The notes: a model not told the origin generated them from the sequence alone. A stretch of DNA of 64,000 bases from Sphingomonadaceae bacterium (GCA_947375105.1 CANCET010000001.1:18553-82552); one strand, 5' to 3'. Counted from the first letter of the stretch, positions 18,398-28,867 are shown. Program-made: numbers and translations.

Positions 18398-18949
18398 TCA
18401 GGCCGCGACGCGCGCGGTTACGGCGGGGAAGTCGATCACGGTCTGGAAGGCCGAATTGACATAGTTGGTCCAGGTGTTGAGCGCGACATGCTGGACGATC
18501 TCGAGCAGCTGCGCATCGCTGTAACCCGCCGCGCGCACCGCCGCGATTTCCGCCTCGCTCACGTGTCCGCGGCTCTTCACCAGCTGCGCGGCGAAGCGCA
18601 CCGCAGCATCGGCCTTGGGATCGTTCGACGCGCCGCTGCGGTTCGCGGTGATTTCTGCGTCGTCCAGCTTGGCCAGGTTCTTGCCGAGGTAGGTGTGCGC
18701 CGAAAGGCAGTAGTCACAGCCGTTGAGCTCGGCGACGGCAAGGGCAATGCGTTCGCGGGTGGCGGCGGGCACTTTGCCCTTGGCCAGCGCGCCGTTCATC
18801 GCGAGGTAGCCTTCCAGCGCGGCGGGGCTGTTGGCAACCAGCCGGTGCAGGTTCGGCACGGTGCCGAGCCCCTTGTTCACGGCCTCGAGCAGCGGCTGCG
18901 CAGCTTCGGGGGCGTCGGCGATCGTGGCGAAAGTGGGGATACGAGACAT
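18398..18949 (-). CDS. Carboxymuconolactone decarboxylase / AhpD-like family protein
   Basis: LAVAELNGCDYCLSAHTYLGKNLAKLDDAEI (CxxC...H AhpD motif). Confidence 0.9.
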   Translation of the reverse strand: MSRIPTFATIADAPEAAQPLLEAVNKGLGTVPNLHRLVANSPAALEGYLAMNGALAKGKVPAATRERIALAVAELNGCDYCLSAHTYLGKNLAKLDDAEITANRSGASNDPKADAAVRFAAQLVKSRGHVSEAEIAAVRAAGYSDAQLLEIVQHVALNTWTNYVNSAFQTVIDFPAVTARVAA

Positions 18950-19066
18950 GAGCTTGACCTTTCGTTGGGGGCCGTGATTGGCCGCTGACGATGAGATAAG
19001 CCCTTCCGACTGACGGCAGTATCCGCTACATTGGCAAGCCATCCTTCCATAAAGCGGAAAGAAGCA

Positions 19067-19981
19067 ATGGACCGGTTCGAGGCCATGCGCACCTTGCTAG
19101 CGGCGGTCGATGGCGGCAGCCTGTCCGCCGCTTCCCGGTCGCTGAACTCCCCGTTGCCCACGGTCAGTCGCCGCGTCTCCGATCTGGAAGCGCATCTCGG
19201 CGCGCAGCTCCTTGTGCGGACCAGCCGCAAGCTGATTCTGACCGAGGCGGGCGAAGCGTTCGTGACGGCAACCCGCCGCGTGCTCGACGACCTTGCCGAT
19301 GCCGAGCGCGCCGCCAGCGGCGAGTACCGGGTGCCGCGCGGCGAACTGATGGTCACCGCACCGATCATGTTCGGCAAGCTTCATGTCGCGCCGATCGTCC
19401 ACGCGTTCCTCGCCGCCTACCCTGATGTGACTGTGCGGCTGGTGCTCTCGGATTCAACCGTCGATCTCGCCGAAGCCCATGTCGACGTGGCGATCCGCGC
19501 GGGCCAGTTGCCCGATAGTGATCTCGTTGCGCGCAAGCTTGGCGAGATCCGCTGGGTGGTCTGCGCCAGCCCCGATTATCTTGCGCGGCGCGGCGCCATC
19601 GAAGTGCCTGAGGATCTGGCGAACCACGATTGCATCGCGTTCGAAGGCTCGCATTCCACCCGCACCTGGCGGATCGGTGCGGGCGTGACAGCGCGCCGGG
19701 TCGAGATCGTGCCGCGCTTCTCGGTCAATACCGCCGATGCGATCATCGATGCCGCCGCCGCCGGGGTCGGCGTTGCGCGGATCATGTCGTATCAGGCTTC
19801 CGCTGCGGTCAATGAGGGCCGGTTGGTGCCGCTGTTCACCGGGCTGGGCTGCGAACCGGTGCCGATCCACCTCGTCCACCGCCGCCAGCGCAGCCAGCCG
19901 CTCAAGCTCCGCGCGTTCCTCGATTTCGTCGCGCCTCGCTTGCAGCAGGTGCTGGGTGAAGTGGCGGGCTGCTTCGGTTAG
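19067..19981 (+). CDS. LysR-family transcriptional regulator
   Basis: N-terminal wHTH FEAMRTLLAAVDGGSLSAASRSLNSPLPTVSRRVSDLEAHLGAQLLVRTSRKLILTEAG. Confidence 0.93.
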   Translation: MDRFEAMRTLLAAVDGGSLSAASRSLNSPLPTVSRRVSDLEAHLGAQLLVRTSRKLILTEAGEAFVTATRRVLDDLADAERAASGEYRVPRGELMVTAPIMFGKLHVAPIVHAFLAAYPDVTVRLVLSDSTVDLAEAHVDVAIRAGQLPDSDLVARKLGEIRWVVCASPDYLARRGAIEVPEDLANHDCIAFEGSHSTRTWRIGAGVTARRVEIVPRFSVNTADAIIDAAAAGVGVARIMSYQASAAVNEGRLVPLFTGLGCEPVPIHLVHRRQRSQPLKLRAFLDFVAPRLQQVLGEVAGCFG

Positions 19982-20744
19982 AGCCCTTTCCGACCAATCT
20001 GGCGCAGTCGACGGCGGCAACCATGCCCTCGGACAGCCAGCGGCCGAGCAGCGTTCCCGCTGCCGTCACCGCCGCTTCCTCGCCCAGCGAAGTCGCCAGC
20101 CGTTCACAGATCGTGGCAAATCCTTGTCCGGCAGCGGACCATGCCAGCACATCGCGCTCATGCTCTTCGGCACGGCGGAACACCGGCTCCAGCCCCTGCC
20201 GCCACACCAGAAACGCACCGCCGCGTGCGGTCCTTTCTGGCAGAACCGGAGTTTCTCCTGTAGCCAGCGCCCGCCAGATGGTGTCGGCATTAGTCGCGAT
20301 CGGCAGCACCAGCAGCGAGGGAACGGCTCGGATAACTGCCGTTTCCCAGTCGGCAACGGCCAGCGCCTCGGGTGCCAGAGCCGCAGCATCAGGGCCGACG
20401 AACACCTGCTCCACCGTCCAGTCGATCAGTGCGATCTCGGCGACTTCCGGATCGTCCGGCCACAGCGTCGCCACAAAGTCGGTGAAGTCCTCGCCATAGG
20501 CATCGAGCGTCCAGCTTGAAGGCGGGCGCGCGTCGATATAGCGCGCCGCCGCGCTTTCGAACGCTTCGTCACCAAGCCACAGCGCAAGCCGCTGGAATGT
20601 CTCCGCGAGGCTGGAGACCAGCGCGGTGCGGTAGTTGTTCTGATAGACCAGCGTGCCCGGCCCGCCGCCCAGCGCGGCAGCCGCGCCTTCGTCGGCGGTT
20701 ACCAGCCAGTCGCGGAAACCGCGTTGCAGCGCCAGCAGGCTCAT
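19902..20744 (-). CDS. bufC: DUF2063-type protein, BufC/HvfC-like partner of a DUF692/MNIO enzyme
   Basis: MSLLALQRGFRDWLV...LVYQNNYRTALVSSLAETFQRLALWLGDEAF...SSWTLDAYGEDFTDFV; overlaps the bufB-like start by 4 nt. Confidence 0.83.
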   Translation of the reverse strand: MSLLALQRGFRDWLVTADEGAAAALGGGPGTLVYQNNYRTALVSSLAETFQRLALWLGDEAFESAAARYIDARPPSSWTLDAYGEDFTDFVATLWPDDPEVAEIALIDWTVEQVFVGPDAAALAPEALAVADWETAVIRAVPSLLVLPIATNADTIWRALATGETPVLPERTARGGAFLVWRQGLEPVFRRAEEHERDVLAWSAAGQGFATICERLATSLGEEAAVTAAGTLLGRWLSEGMVAAVDCARLVGKGSNRSSPPLHPAPAASEARRNRGTRGA

Positions 20745-21571
20745 GCCGCTATCCTCTCTGCGGCGTCCGCGCTGATCGCGCGCGCCACATCCAGTTCGGC
20801 GCAGAGCTCTTCCAGCTCGGGAATATTGTCGTCGCGCTCGATCATCGTCGGCACCGCGCCTGCCAGTGCGGTCGCCGCGCGGTAAAGCGCCCAGACCTCG
20901 TCCGGCACCGGCTGGTCATGCGTGTCGATCAGCAGGTGTTCGCCGCGCACGTGACCGGCGAGATGGATCTGCCCGACCGCTGCCATCGGAATGCCGGTCA
21001 GATAGTCCGCTGCGGCAAACCCGTGGTTCACTGCGCTGACATGGATGTTGTTCACATCGAGCAGCAGGCCGCAGCCGGTGCGCCGGGTCATCTCCGCAAG
21101 GAACTCCCACTCGGTCATCGCGCCCGGAAAGGCGATGTAGCTCGAAGGGTTCTCGAACAGCATGCGGCGGCCCAGCGCTTCCTGCGCGCGGTCGATATTG
21201 CGGCAGACCACATCCAGCGCTTCTTCGGTATAGGGCAACGGCAGCAGATCGTGCGAATTGAACCCGTCGATCCGGGTCCAGCACAAGTGGTCGGAAACGA
21301 CCGCAGGCTCCATCCGGTCGACGAGGCGCCGCAACTCGGTGAGATAGTCCTCCCGCAGCCCATCGGCCGAACCGATCGACAGCGAAACGCCGTGCAGCGC
21401 GAGGGGGTAGTTGGCCCGCGCCTTCATCAGCGTATCGAGCGGCTTACCGCCCGGGATCATGAAGTTTTCCGAGATCACCTCGATGAAATCGACCGGCGCG
21501 GTGCCGTCGATATACGCGCGGTAATGCGGACGGCGCATGCCAAGGCCAAATCCGGTGAGACGATCCGTCAT
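20741..21571 (-). CDS. bufB: DUF692 / MNIO family (multinuclear non-haem iron oxidative) enzyme, BufB-like
   Basis: GFGLGMRRPHY, DFIEVISENFM, LALHGVSLSIGSADGL, VSDHLCW, LFENPSSYIAF, GCGLLLDVNNIHVSAVNHG, GQIHLAGH, LIDTHDQPVPDEVW: characteristic DUF692 motifs. Confidence 0.93.
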   Translation of the reverse strand: MTDRLTGFGLGMRRPHYRAYIDGTAPVDFIEVISENFMIPGGKPLDTLMKARANYPLALHGVSLSIGSADGLREDYLTELRRLVDRMEPAVVSDHLCWTRIDGFNSHDLLPLPYTEEALDVVCRNIDRAQEALGRRMLFENPSSYIAFPGAMTEWEFLAEMTRRTGCGLLLDVNNIHVSAVNHGFAAADYLTGIPMAAVGQIHLAGHVRGEHLLIDTHDQPVPDEVWALYRAATALAGAVPTMIERDDNIPELEELCAELDVARAISADAAERIAA

Positions 21572-21707
21572 CGGGTATCCCGTGAAAGAAGACCGGGGCT
21601 CCCTCGGGCGCCGGGGAGGGGGAGCGGCGCCGCAGGGCAGGGGGCTGGGAGCCCCGGTCAGTTGAGGGTGGTCAGAGGTTAGCTGGCCAGCAATTGGCCG
21701 GCAGAGA

Positions 21708-21977
21708 TCACTTGGGCTCGGTCAGGCTGCCGCCCTGCGCGGCGCAGGCGTCCTTGGTCAGAGCCTTGAAGCCCTGGCCCTTGCATTCGTTCTGGCCCTT
21801 GCAGCTGTGCGTGCCGGCGGCGCAGTCCGAGGTGCCCTTGCAGGTGTTCACGCCGTAGCAGTGGACGACTTCTGCAGCATGCGCCTTGGCCATCGCCGGG
21901 GCGGGGGCAACGGCCATGGCGGCGGCGATAAGGGCAGCATTGGCGGCAAGGGCAAGGCCGGTCTTGAGTGTGGTCAT
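21708..21977 (-). CDS. bufA2: BufA2-type bufferin precursor: signal peptide plus Cys-rich core
   Basis: [89 protein letters not shown]; immediately upstream of the DUF692 gene. Confidence 0.87.
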   Translation of the reverse strand: MTTLKTGLALAANAALIAAAMAVAPAPAMAKAHAAEVVHCYGVNTCKGTSDCAAGTHSCKGQNECKGQGFKALTKDACAAQGGSLTEPK

Positions 21978-22018
21978 GGGTCTTCTCCGAATGGGTGTGC
22001 CGGGATGGCGGCATGATA

Positions 22019-22044
22019 TTCGCGCGTGGCGACCGGGGGGTTAC
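22019..22044 (-). promoter_or_regulatory. Putative SigF-type ECF promoter for bufA2-bufB-bufC
   Basis: Minus strand GTAACC-N16-CGAA (GTAACC CCCCGGTCGCCACGCG CGAA), about 42 nt upstream of the bufA2 ATG. Confidence 0.75.
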
Positions 22045-22155
22045 AGCGCTGCCGGAAAAAGCAAGCTGGCTGGCGCAGGATGCAGCGCGCGCGCGGGATT
22101 CCATCTATCCGATGCTGCACGCATGCTGCGCACTGCAGAAAATTGCTGCGCCGCT

Positions 22156-22181
22156 GTAACCCCTGCCCCTGGCCCGGCGAA
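22156..22181 (+). promoter_or_regulatory. Putative SigF-type ECF promoter for bufA1-doxX-nrsF
   Basis: Plus strand GTAACC-N16-CGAA (GTAACC CCTGCCCCTGGCCCGG CGAA), divergent to the bufA2 copy. Confidence 0.75.
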
Positions 22182-22311
22182 CTGGTCAACGTGGCCGGCG
22201 CGAACATTTCCGGACACAGGGGAATGGGCGGCGCGAGAGAAACCGCCACCCGTGCCCTTGGCTGCCAGACCGGGCAAGCACCGGTTCAACTCATTCCAAA
22301 AGGATCATGTC

Positions 22312-22584
22312 ATGAAGATTGCCGTTTCCGCTCTTGCCGCTTCGATCGCTCTCGGCCTTGCTGCCGGCGCCGCCCATGCCGCCGATACCAAGCCCGCCAT
22401 GGAAAAGTGCTATGGCGTGGCCAAGGCCGGCAAGAACGAATGCGCTGCGGGCCCGGGCACCAGCTGCGCCGGCACGTCGAAGGCTGATTACCAAGGCAAC
22501 GCCTGGATGCTGGTCAAGGCCGGCACCTGCACTTCGATCAAGACGCCAAAGGGCAACGGCTCGCTCACCGCGAAGGCGCACTGA
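22312..22584 (+). CDS. bufA1: BufA1-type (DUF2282) bufferin precursor
   Basis: [90 protein letters not shown]; signal peptide and four-Cys DUF2282 pattern. Confidence 0.9.
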   Translation: MKIAVSALAASIALGLAAGAAHAADTKPAMEKCYGVAKAGKNECAAGPGTSCAGTSKADYQGNAWMLVKAGTCTSIKTPKGNGSLTAKAH

Positions 22585-22637
22585 TCAAGTCGGGCGCTCC
22601 GTCCTGCCGGGGCGCCTGCCATTCGAGGTAAAGTACC

Positions 22638-23078
22638 ATGACCGCACTCGTTTCCGTCTATCACCGGCTGGCCGAGCTTGCCGGGCGCCTCCTGCCCGAA
22701 ACTATGCTCCTGCTGGTGGCGCGGCTCGGGATCGCGGCGGTGTTCTTTCAGTCTGGCCGGACCAAGGTGGAAGGCTGGCTGACCATCACCGACAGCACCT
22801 ACTACCTGTTCGAAACGGACTACAAACTGCCGCTCGTGCCCCCGCATCTGGCCGCCCACATGGCGACCTATTCGGAGCATCTCTTCCCGATCCTGCTGGT
22901 GCTTGGCTTCGGCACGCGCTTCGCCGCGCTCGGTCTGCTCGGCATGACCACGGTGATCGAGATCTTCGTCTATCCCGATGCGTGGCCGACGCACCTGAGT
23001 TGGGCGGCCATACTTCTGCCGCTCATCGCCAAGGGCGGTGGGGCCATCTCGCTCGACCGCCTGCTGCGCCGGGGCTGA
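22638..23078 (+). CDS. DoxX-family membrane protein
   Basis: [21 protein letters not shown]...[40 protein letters not shown]. Confidence 0.9.
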   Translation: MTALVSVYHRLAELAGRLLPETMLLLVARLGIAAVFFQSGRTKVEGWLTITDSTYYLFETDYKLPLVPPHLAAHMATYSEHLFPILLVLGFGTRFAALGLLGMTTVIEIFVYPDAWPTHLSWAAILLPLIAKGGGAISLDRLLRRG

Positions 23079-23132
23079 AACCCGCGCCGCCTGCCCCTGC
23101 GCAGCGACCGGCCTGCGTTCCCACGGGCACGT

Positions 23133-23180
23133 GGGCCGGTCTTGCGTGGGGCCGGTCTTGCGTGGGGCCGGTCTTGCGGG
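23133..23180. repeat. Three tandem copies of a 16-bp unit GGGCCGGTCTTGCGTG
   Basis: 23133-23148, 23149-23164 identical; 23165-23180 differs at one base. Confidence 0.95.
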
Positions 23181-23255
23181 GAACTGGCCAAAAAGGCATC
23201 GTGCCCCACGCCGCTTGTTCTTTCGGGGCAGAGCGGCGCAGCGAAGGAAAGCCTG

Positions 23256-23924
23256 ATGCCCCGCGATCCGGACGAGCCGTCCATCGACCAGACAATCGCG
23301 GCGCTCGTCGCCGATCTGACGCCGGTCACGCCTGTCCACCTGTGGCGCGGCATGGTAGTGGGCTTGGCCGCCACAGGCCTGTCGGTCATGGCGGTCTGGC
23401 TGTGCCTCGGCTTGCGCAGTGATATCCTCTCCGGCCATCCTCCCATGATCGTGCCCTTGCGGGGCTCGGTCTTGCTCGCGGGCGGTCTCGCCATGCTGCT
23501 GGCGGCGCTGCGGGCCGCAGTCCCGGGACGCGCCGATGGCGGCGCGTCGCTGCTTGGCACGCTGCTGCTCGGGCTGTTTCCCCTCGGTCTGATGGCCCTT
23601 TTGCTCGATGGAATCATGGCGGGTGCGCACCCTGACTTTGCCGAGGTGGATGCCTTCGGCGCGGCCCGGTGCTTTGCCATCGCGCTGTGCGCTTCGCTGC
23701 TGGTTGCGGCTGTACTGGCGGCATGGATGCGCCGCACCGCGCCAACGAACCTCGCGCGTGCCGCCTGGCTGACCGGATGGGCCGCCGCCGCGCTGGGCAC
23801 CTTCGCCTATAGCTTGTTTTGCCCGGCGAGCAGCATGGGCTTCGTCACCACGGTCTACCCCGCCGCCATGCTGGTGGTCGCGCTGCTGCTGCGCGCCGTG
23901 TTGCCCAAAGCCCTGCGCTGGTAG
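23256..23924 (+). CDS. nrsF: NrsF / DUF1109 family membrane anti-sigma factor
   Basis: IDQTIAALVADLTPVTPVHLWRGMVVGL, about six TM segments, conserved-type Cys in AARCFAIALC and LFCPASSMGF; gaaggaa RBS. Confidence 0.83.
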   Translation: MPRDPDEPSIDQTIAALVADLTPVTPVHLWRGMVVGLAATGLSVMAVWLCLGLRSDILSGHPPMIVPLRGSVLLAGGLAMLLAALRAAVPGRADGGASLLGTLLLGLFPLGLMALLLDGIMAGAHPDFAEVDAFGAARCFAIALCASLLVAAVLAAWMRRTAPTNLARAAWLTGWAAAALGTFAYSLFCPASSMGFVTTVYPAAMLVVALLLRAVLPKALRW

Positions 23925-23945
23925 CGTGTTCTGCGCTGGCAGCGT

Positions 23946-24611
23946 TCAGCGCAGCGTCGCAAGTACGTCCGCCGGCTCGGCCCGTTCGCGGAAATCGACA
24001 TCGGCATAGGCAAACCGCACCCGGCCCGCCCGATCGAGGCCGAAGGTTGCCGGAACCGGGAGGAACCCGCTCGGTGAACCATAGAGATCGTGAAAATCGA
24101 GCCCTGCCTTCGTGTAGAAATCAAGCAGCGGATCGCCTGCGAAGAACGCCAGGCCCAGCGATAATGCGACCCCGTGGTCCACGTCGCACAGCACCTTGGC
24201 CATGGCGGCAGCTGGCGATGCTTCCAGCACCGCACCCAGCGCGCGCGCCCCGCCGCCAGTCTCGCCGGTAATCTCGATGAAGCGCACGCCTGCGTCGGCC
24301 AGCGCGGGCAGCATCTCGGCCCAGGCCGAAACCTCGTGCACGCAATAGGGACACCACCGGCCTCGGCTGAAGTTCACGATCACCGGGCCCTGATCGAGCA
24401 GTTCACCGAGCCTGCAATAGCCGCCATGCGCGGTTGGCAGCGAGAAATCCGGGAACAATTCCCCGACCTTAGGTGCGGCGGCGCCCACGCCGGCCGCGCG
24501 CAGGCCGATCACGACCTCGTCGAAAAAAGGACCCAGGTCCGGATTGCGGCGGCGGATCTGCGCCAGCTGCGGGCCGAGCGGTGCGGGCGGAGGGGCGGGG
24601 CGATCCATCAT
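23946..24611 (-). CDS. AhpC/TSA-type peroxiredoxin-like protein
   Basis: FPDFSLPTAHGGYCRLGELLDQGPVIVNFSRGRWCPYCVHEVSAW. Confidence 0.87.
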   Translation of the reverse strand: MMDRPAPPPAPLGPQLAQIRRRNPDLGPFFDEVVIGLRAAGVGAAAPKVGELFPDFSLPTAHGGYCRLGELLDQGPVIVNFSRGRWCPYCVHEVSAWAEMLPALADAGVRFIEITGETGGGARALGAVLEASPAAAMAKVLCDVDHGVALSLGLAFFAGDPLLDFYTKAGLDFHDLYGSPSGFLPVPATFGLDRAGRVRFAYADVDFRERAEPADVLATLR

Positions 24612-24677
24612 CGTTTCATAAGCGGCGATGCGGCCACGAGGAAACATCCCTCAGTGCATCGAGTCCATGCGTGGTTC

Positions 24678-25580
24678 CTATTGTACGCCATTGGCGTCGC
24701 TACCCACGGCAAGCGCCCAGTCCTGCGCCCGCGCCACGCGCAAGAACGCTTCCGCCGCGACCGAACGCCGCCGGCCCGCCACGGAGGCGAGCACGAAGCG
24801 CGCCTCCACGCTGCCGAACGGCAGTTCGGTTGCCGCGAGCGGCGGATCGGCAAGGCTGCGCGGCATCCATCCGCAGCCCAGCCCGGCCTGCACCATCTGC
24901 CGCAGTTGCGCCGCACCCTGCGCCTGATGCCGCACTTCGATGGCGGCGCCGCCTTGCGAGGCAATCCGAGCGAGCGCGGCACACCCGTCACCTGCCAGAT
25001 CGATCCACGCTTCCTCCTCCAGCATCGCGGGCGAGGCTGGCGGCTTTCCGGCAAAGCGGTGGTCTCCGCGCGTAACCACACACCAGGCATCCGCGAACAA
25101 GGGCCAGCAATCCAGCCGTTCCGGCGCTTCATCGGGCATTTCGACTATGATCAGGTCCATCGAGCCGGCCATGGCGCTTTCGATCAACTCGCGCGAAGAA
25201 CCGCTCGCCAGCGCCAGCTCGAGCCCCGTCAGGCTGCGGCTCAGCTCGCCCAGAACGCGCTCCAGCATGGCATGCTCCACCGTGCGCGCCACGCCCAGCG
25301 CGAGTGGGGCAATTTCCGCGCGGCCCATGCCGCGCGCCATCTGCTTGGCGGTCTGCGCGGCCTCGAAGCTGCGCTCGAGGTGCGGCAGCATCGCCTTGCC
25401 CAGCTCGGTCAGGTGGGTTCGCGCACGCTCGCGGCGAAATAGCGGTGCGCCAAATTCGTCCTCCAGCTTCTGGATCGCCTTGGTCAGCGATGGCTGTGAG
25501 ACGTTGCACTCGATTGCCGCGCGCGTGAAATTGAGCAGGCGCGCTGCGGCCAGGAAGTACCGGACCTGATGCATTTCCAT
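24678..25580 (-). CDS. LysR-family transcriptional regulator
   Basis: MEMHQVRYFLAAARLLNFTRAAIECNVSQPSLTKAIQKLEDEFGAPLFRRERARTHLTELG. Confidence 0.92.
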   Translation of the reverse strand: MEMHQVRYFLAAARLLNFTRAAIECNVSQPSLTKAIQKLEDEFGAPLFRRERARTHLTELGKAMLPHLERSFEAAQTAKQMARGMGRAEIAPLALGVARTVEHAMLERVLGELSRSLTGLELALASGSSRELIESAMAGSMDLIIVEMPDEAPERLDCWPLFADAWCVVTRGDHRFAGKPPASPAMLEEEAWIDLAGDGCAALARIASQGGAAIEVRHQAQGAAQLRQMVQAGLGCGWMPRSLADPPLAATELPFGSVEARFVLASVAGRRRSVAAEAFLRVARAQDWALAVGSDANGVQ

Positions 25581-25812
25581 GGCTGCGCTGCCTTGTGCCT
25601 GCCTTCGCCGCAGGCTCCCGAACCCGTCGGCACCCGTCTGGCGCCACCCGAGCCCGTGAGGGGCGAATGAACCGCACGACCATGCGCGCGCGCCGCGCTT
25701 GTCGCAAGCGGGCGCTGCCACATATGATTTATGCTGATGCCGCATCAAATGGCATCAAATCAGACCATAATGGTGCTTTGGCCGCATCGATGGGCCGGGG
25801 AAGGAAATCGCC

Positions 25813-26706
25813 GTGAAGGATCTCACCGGCTGGATGCGCACATTCATCACCGTGGTCGATGCGGCCAGCTTCAGCCGCGCCGCCGCCCGCCTCGAACTGC
25901 CGCAATCGACCGTCTCGCGCCAGGTTGGCGCGTTGGAACGCCATCTCGGCGCCGCGCTGCTCAAACGCACCACGCGCTCGATCGCGCTCACCAGCGAAGG
26001 CCAGGTCTACTACGAAGCCGCACTCCGCGCGCTCGCCGCTGTCGACGAGGCGGAGGCGGCGGTCGGCCTGCATGGCGCGCTCGGCGGACAAGTGCGGCTC
26101 ACCGCGCCGCTCACGCTCGCGCAGTCGCGCGTGATTGCCATGCTGGCGGATTTCCAGCGGCTCCAGCCACGCATCGAGATCGATCTCAGGGTGTCCGACC
26201 ACGCGTTGAACCTCGTTTCGGACAACCTCGATTTCGCGATCCGCGTCGGGGCGATCGGGGATAGCCGCTCGATCGCCCGCCGCATCGGCACCGCGCGGCG
26301 AGTGATGGTGGCATCGCCCGCCTATCTCGCGCAGTCTGGCGTGCCGCGCCAGCCCGCCGATCTCGCCGCGCACAATTGCCTCAGCTACTCGCTGCTCGCC
26401 ACCGGCAACAAGTGGGTTATGGGCGAGGGCCTGCCCATCGAAGTGAGCGGCAACTTTCGCGCCGACAGCCCGGATGCCCTGCGCGCCGCCGCGCTTGCCG
26501 GCATCGGCATCGCGGTCAATGCGCGCTGGCTGTTCGAGGATGATCTCGCCAGTGGCCGGCTGGTCGAACTGTTGCCGCATTGTTCGCCGGCGGACATGCC
26601 GATCCATCTGGTGATGCCGCCGGGCCGCTATGTTGCCGCACGCGCACGCGCGCTGGCCGATCACCTGATCGCCGCCTTCGCTGCCGATCCGCTGCTGCGG
26701 TCATAA
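25813..26706 (+). CDS. LysR-family transcriptional regulator
   Basis: MKDLTGWMRTFITVVDAASFSRAAARLELPQSTVSRQVGALERHLGAALLKRTTRSIALTSEG. Confidence 0.92.
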   Translation: MKDLTGWMRTFITVVDAASFSRAAARLELPQSTVSRQVGALERHLGAALLKRTTRSIALTSEGQVYYEAALRALAAVDEAEAAVGLHGALGGQVRLTAPLTLAQSRVIAMLADFQRLQPRIEIDLRVSDHALNLVSDNLDFAIRVGAIGDSRSIARRIGTARRVMVASPAYLAQSGVPRQPADLAAHNCLSYSLLATGNKWVMGEGLPIEVSGNFRADSPDALRAAALAGIGIAVNARWLFEDDLASGRLVELLPHCSPADMPIHLVMPPGRYVAARARALADHLIAAFAADPLLRS

Positions 26707-26720
26707 CAGATCCCCTTCAT

Positions 26721-26746
26721 GTAACGACCCGGCACGCGGCCCCGAA
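26721..26746 (+). promoter_or_regulatory. Putative third SigF-type promoter upstream of ndh and the ECF sigma gene
   Basis: GTAACG ACCCGGCACGCGGCCC CGAA, N16 spacing identical to the two buf promoters. Confidence 0.62.
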
Positions 26747-26778
26747 CCTGCTGGCAAGGATCAACAGGGAGCAGACGA

Positions 26779-28122
<1,344 letters not shown>

Positions 28123-28234
28123 GGATATGACCTCACTCATTCCCACGATGCATTGATAATATAACCACCTGATGCGTGTTCGCCGCGCTGCCGCTCAGGC
28201 ATTGTTGATGCATCGAGAGGTCTTGGAGGAAAAT

Positions 28235-28831
28235 ATGGCTCGCCAATTGGATACCGCCCGTCATGCCGCCAACGGCCCGCGCAAGGCCGCAGGGTACGAC
28301 TGGGAAGGCGCAATGGCCGCGAGTCTGGCTGGCGATCCTGCCGCTTATCGCCGCCTGCTCGAAGAAGCCGGACGTTGGTTGCGCCGTTATTTTGCCCGCC
28401 GCCTCGCGTCCGAACTGATCGATGATGCGGTGCAGGAAGCACTCACCGCGCTCCACCTCAAGCGCGCCACGTTCGAGCCGGGCCGTCCGTTTCTGCCGTG
28501 GCTCGCTGCCATCGCCCGCTTCAAGGGCGTCGATTGCATGCGCAGCGCCGGCCGTCACTGCACCGAGGAGCTCGACGAAACCCTCCACGGCGTGCCGAGC
28601 CACGAAAGCGCCTCGCTCAGCGGGATCGTCATGGCCGGCTTGTTCGAACGCTTGCGCCGCCCGCAGGCTGATGCCATCCAGCTAGTCAAGCTTCAGGGCT
28701 TTTCGGTGCGGGAGGCGGCCGCGATGACCGGCCAGTCCGAAGCGCTGGTGAAGGTCAATATCCACCGCGGACTCGCTGCGCTCAAGGCTTGGTTCGGCGA
28801 TGGCGAACTGGCGTTCGAAAAGGTGCGCTGA
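28235..28831 (+). CDS. ECF-type RNA polymerase sigma factor, SigF-like (ECF16/DUF1109-associated type proposed)
   Basis: Sigma2: LASELIDDAVQEALTALHLKRATFEPGRPFLPWLAAIARFKGVDCMR; sigma4: LVKLQGFSVREAAAMTGQSEALVKVNIHRGLAALK; RBS GGAGGAAAAT. Confidence 0.87.
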   Translation: MARQLDTARHAANGPRKAAGYDWEGAMAASLAGDPAAYRRLLEEAGRWLRRYFARRLASELIDDAVQEALTALHLKRATFEPGRPFLPWLAAIARFKGVDCMRSAGRHCTEELDETLHGVPSHESASLSGIVMAGLFERLRRPQADAIQLVKLQGFSVREAAAMTGQSEALVKVNIHRGLAALKAWFGDGELAFEKVR

Positions 28832-28835
28832 CACC

Positions 28836-28867
28836 AAAAAAGAAGGGACTGATCGCTCCGTCCCTTC
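28836..28867 (-). terminator. Rho-independent terminator for the minus-strand TonB-C gene
   Basis: Minus strand GAAGGGAC GGAGCGATCA GTCCCTTC TTTTTT; perfect 8-bp stem plus U-tract. Confidence 0.83.

Noticed and set aside
18514-18541. Additional GTAACC hexamer
   Set aside because: Followed at N16 by GCGA rather than CGAA and lies inside the AhpD-like coding sequence.
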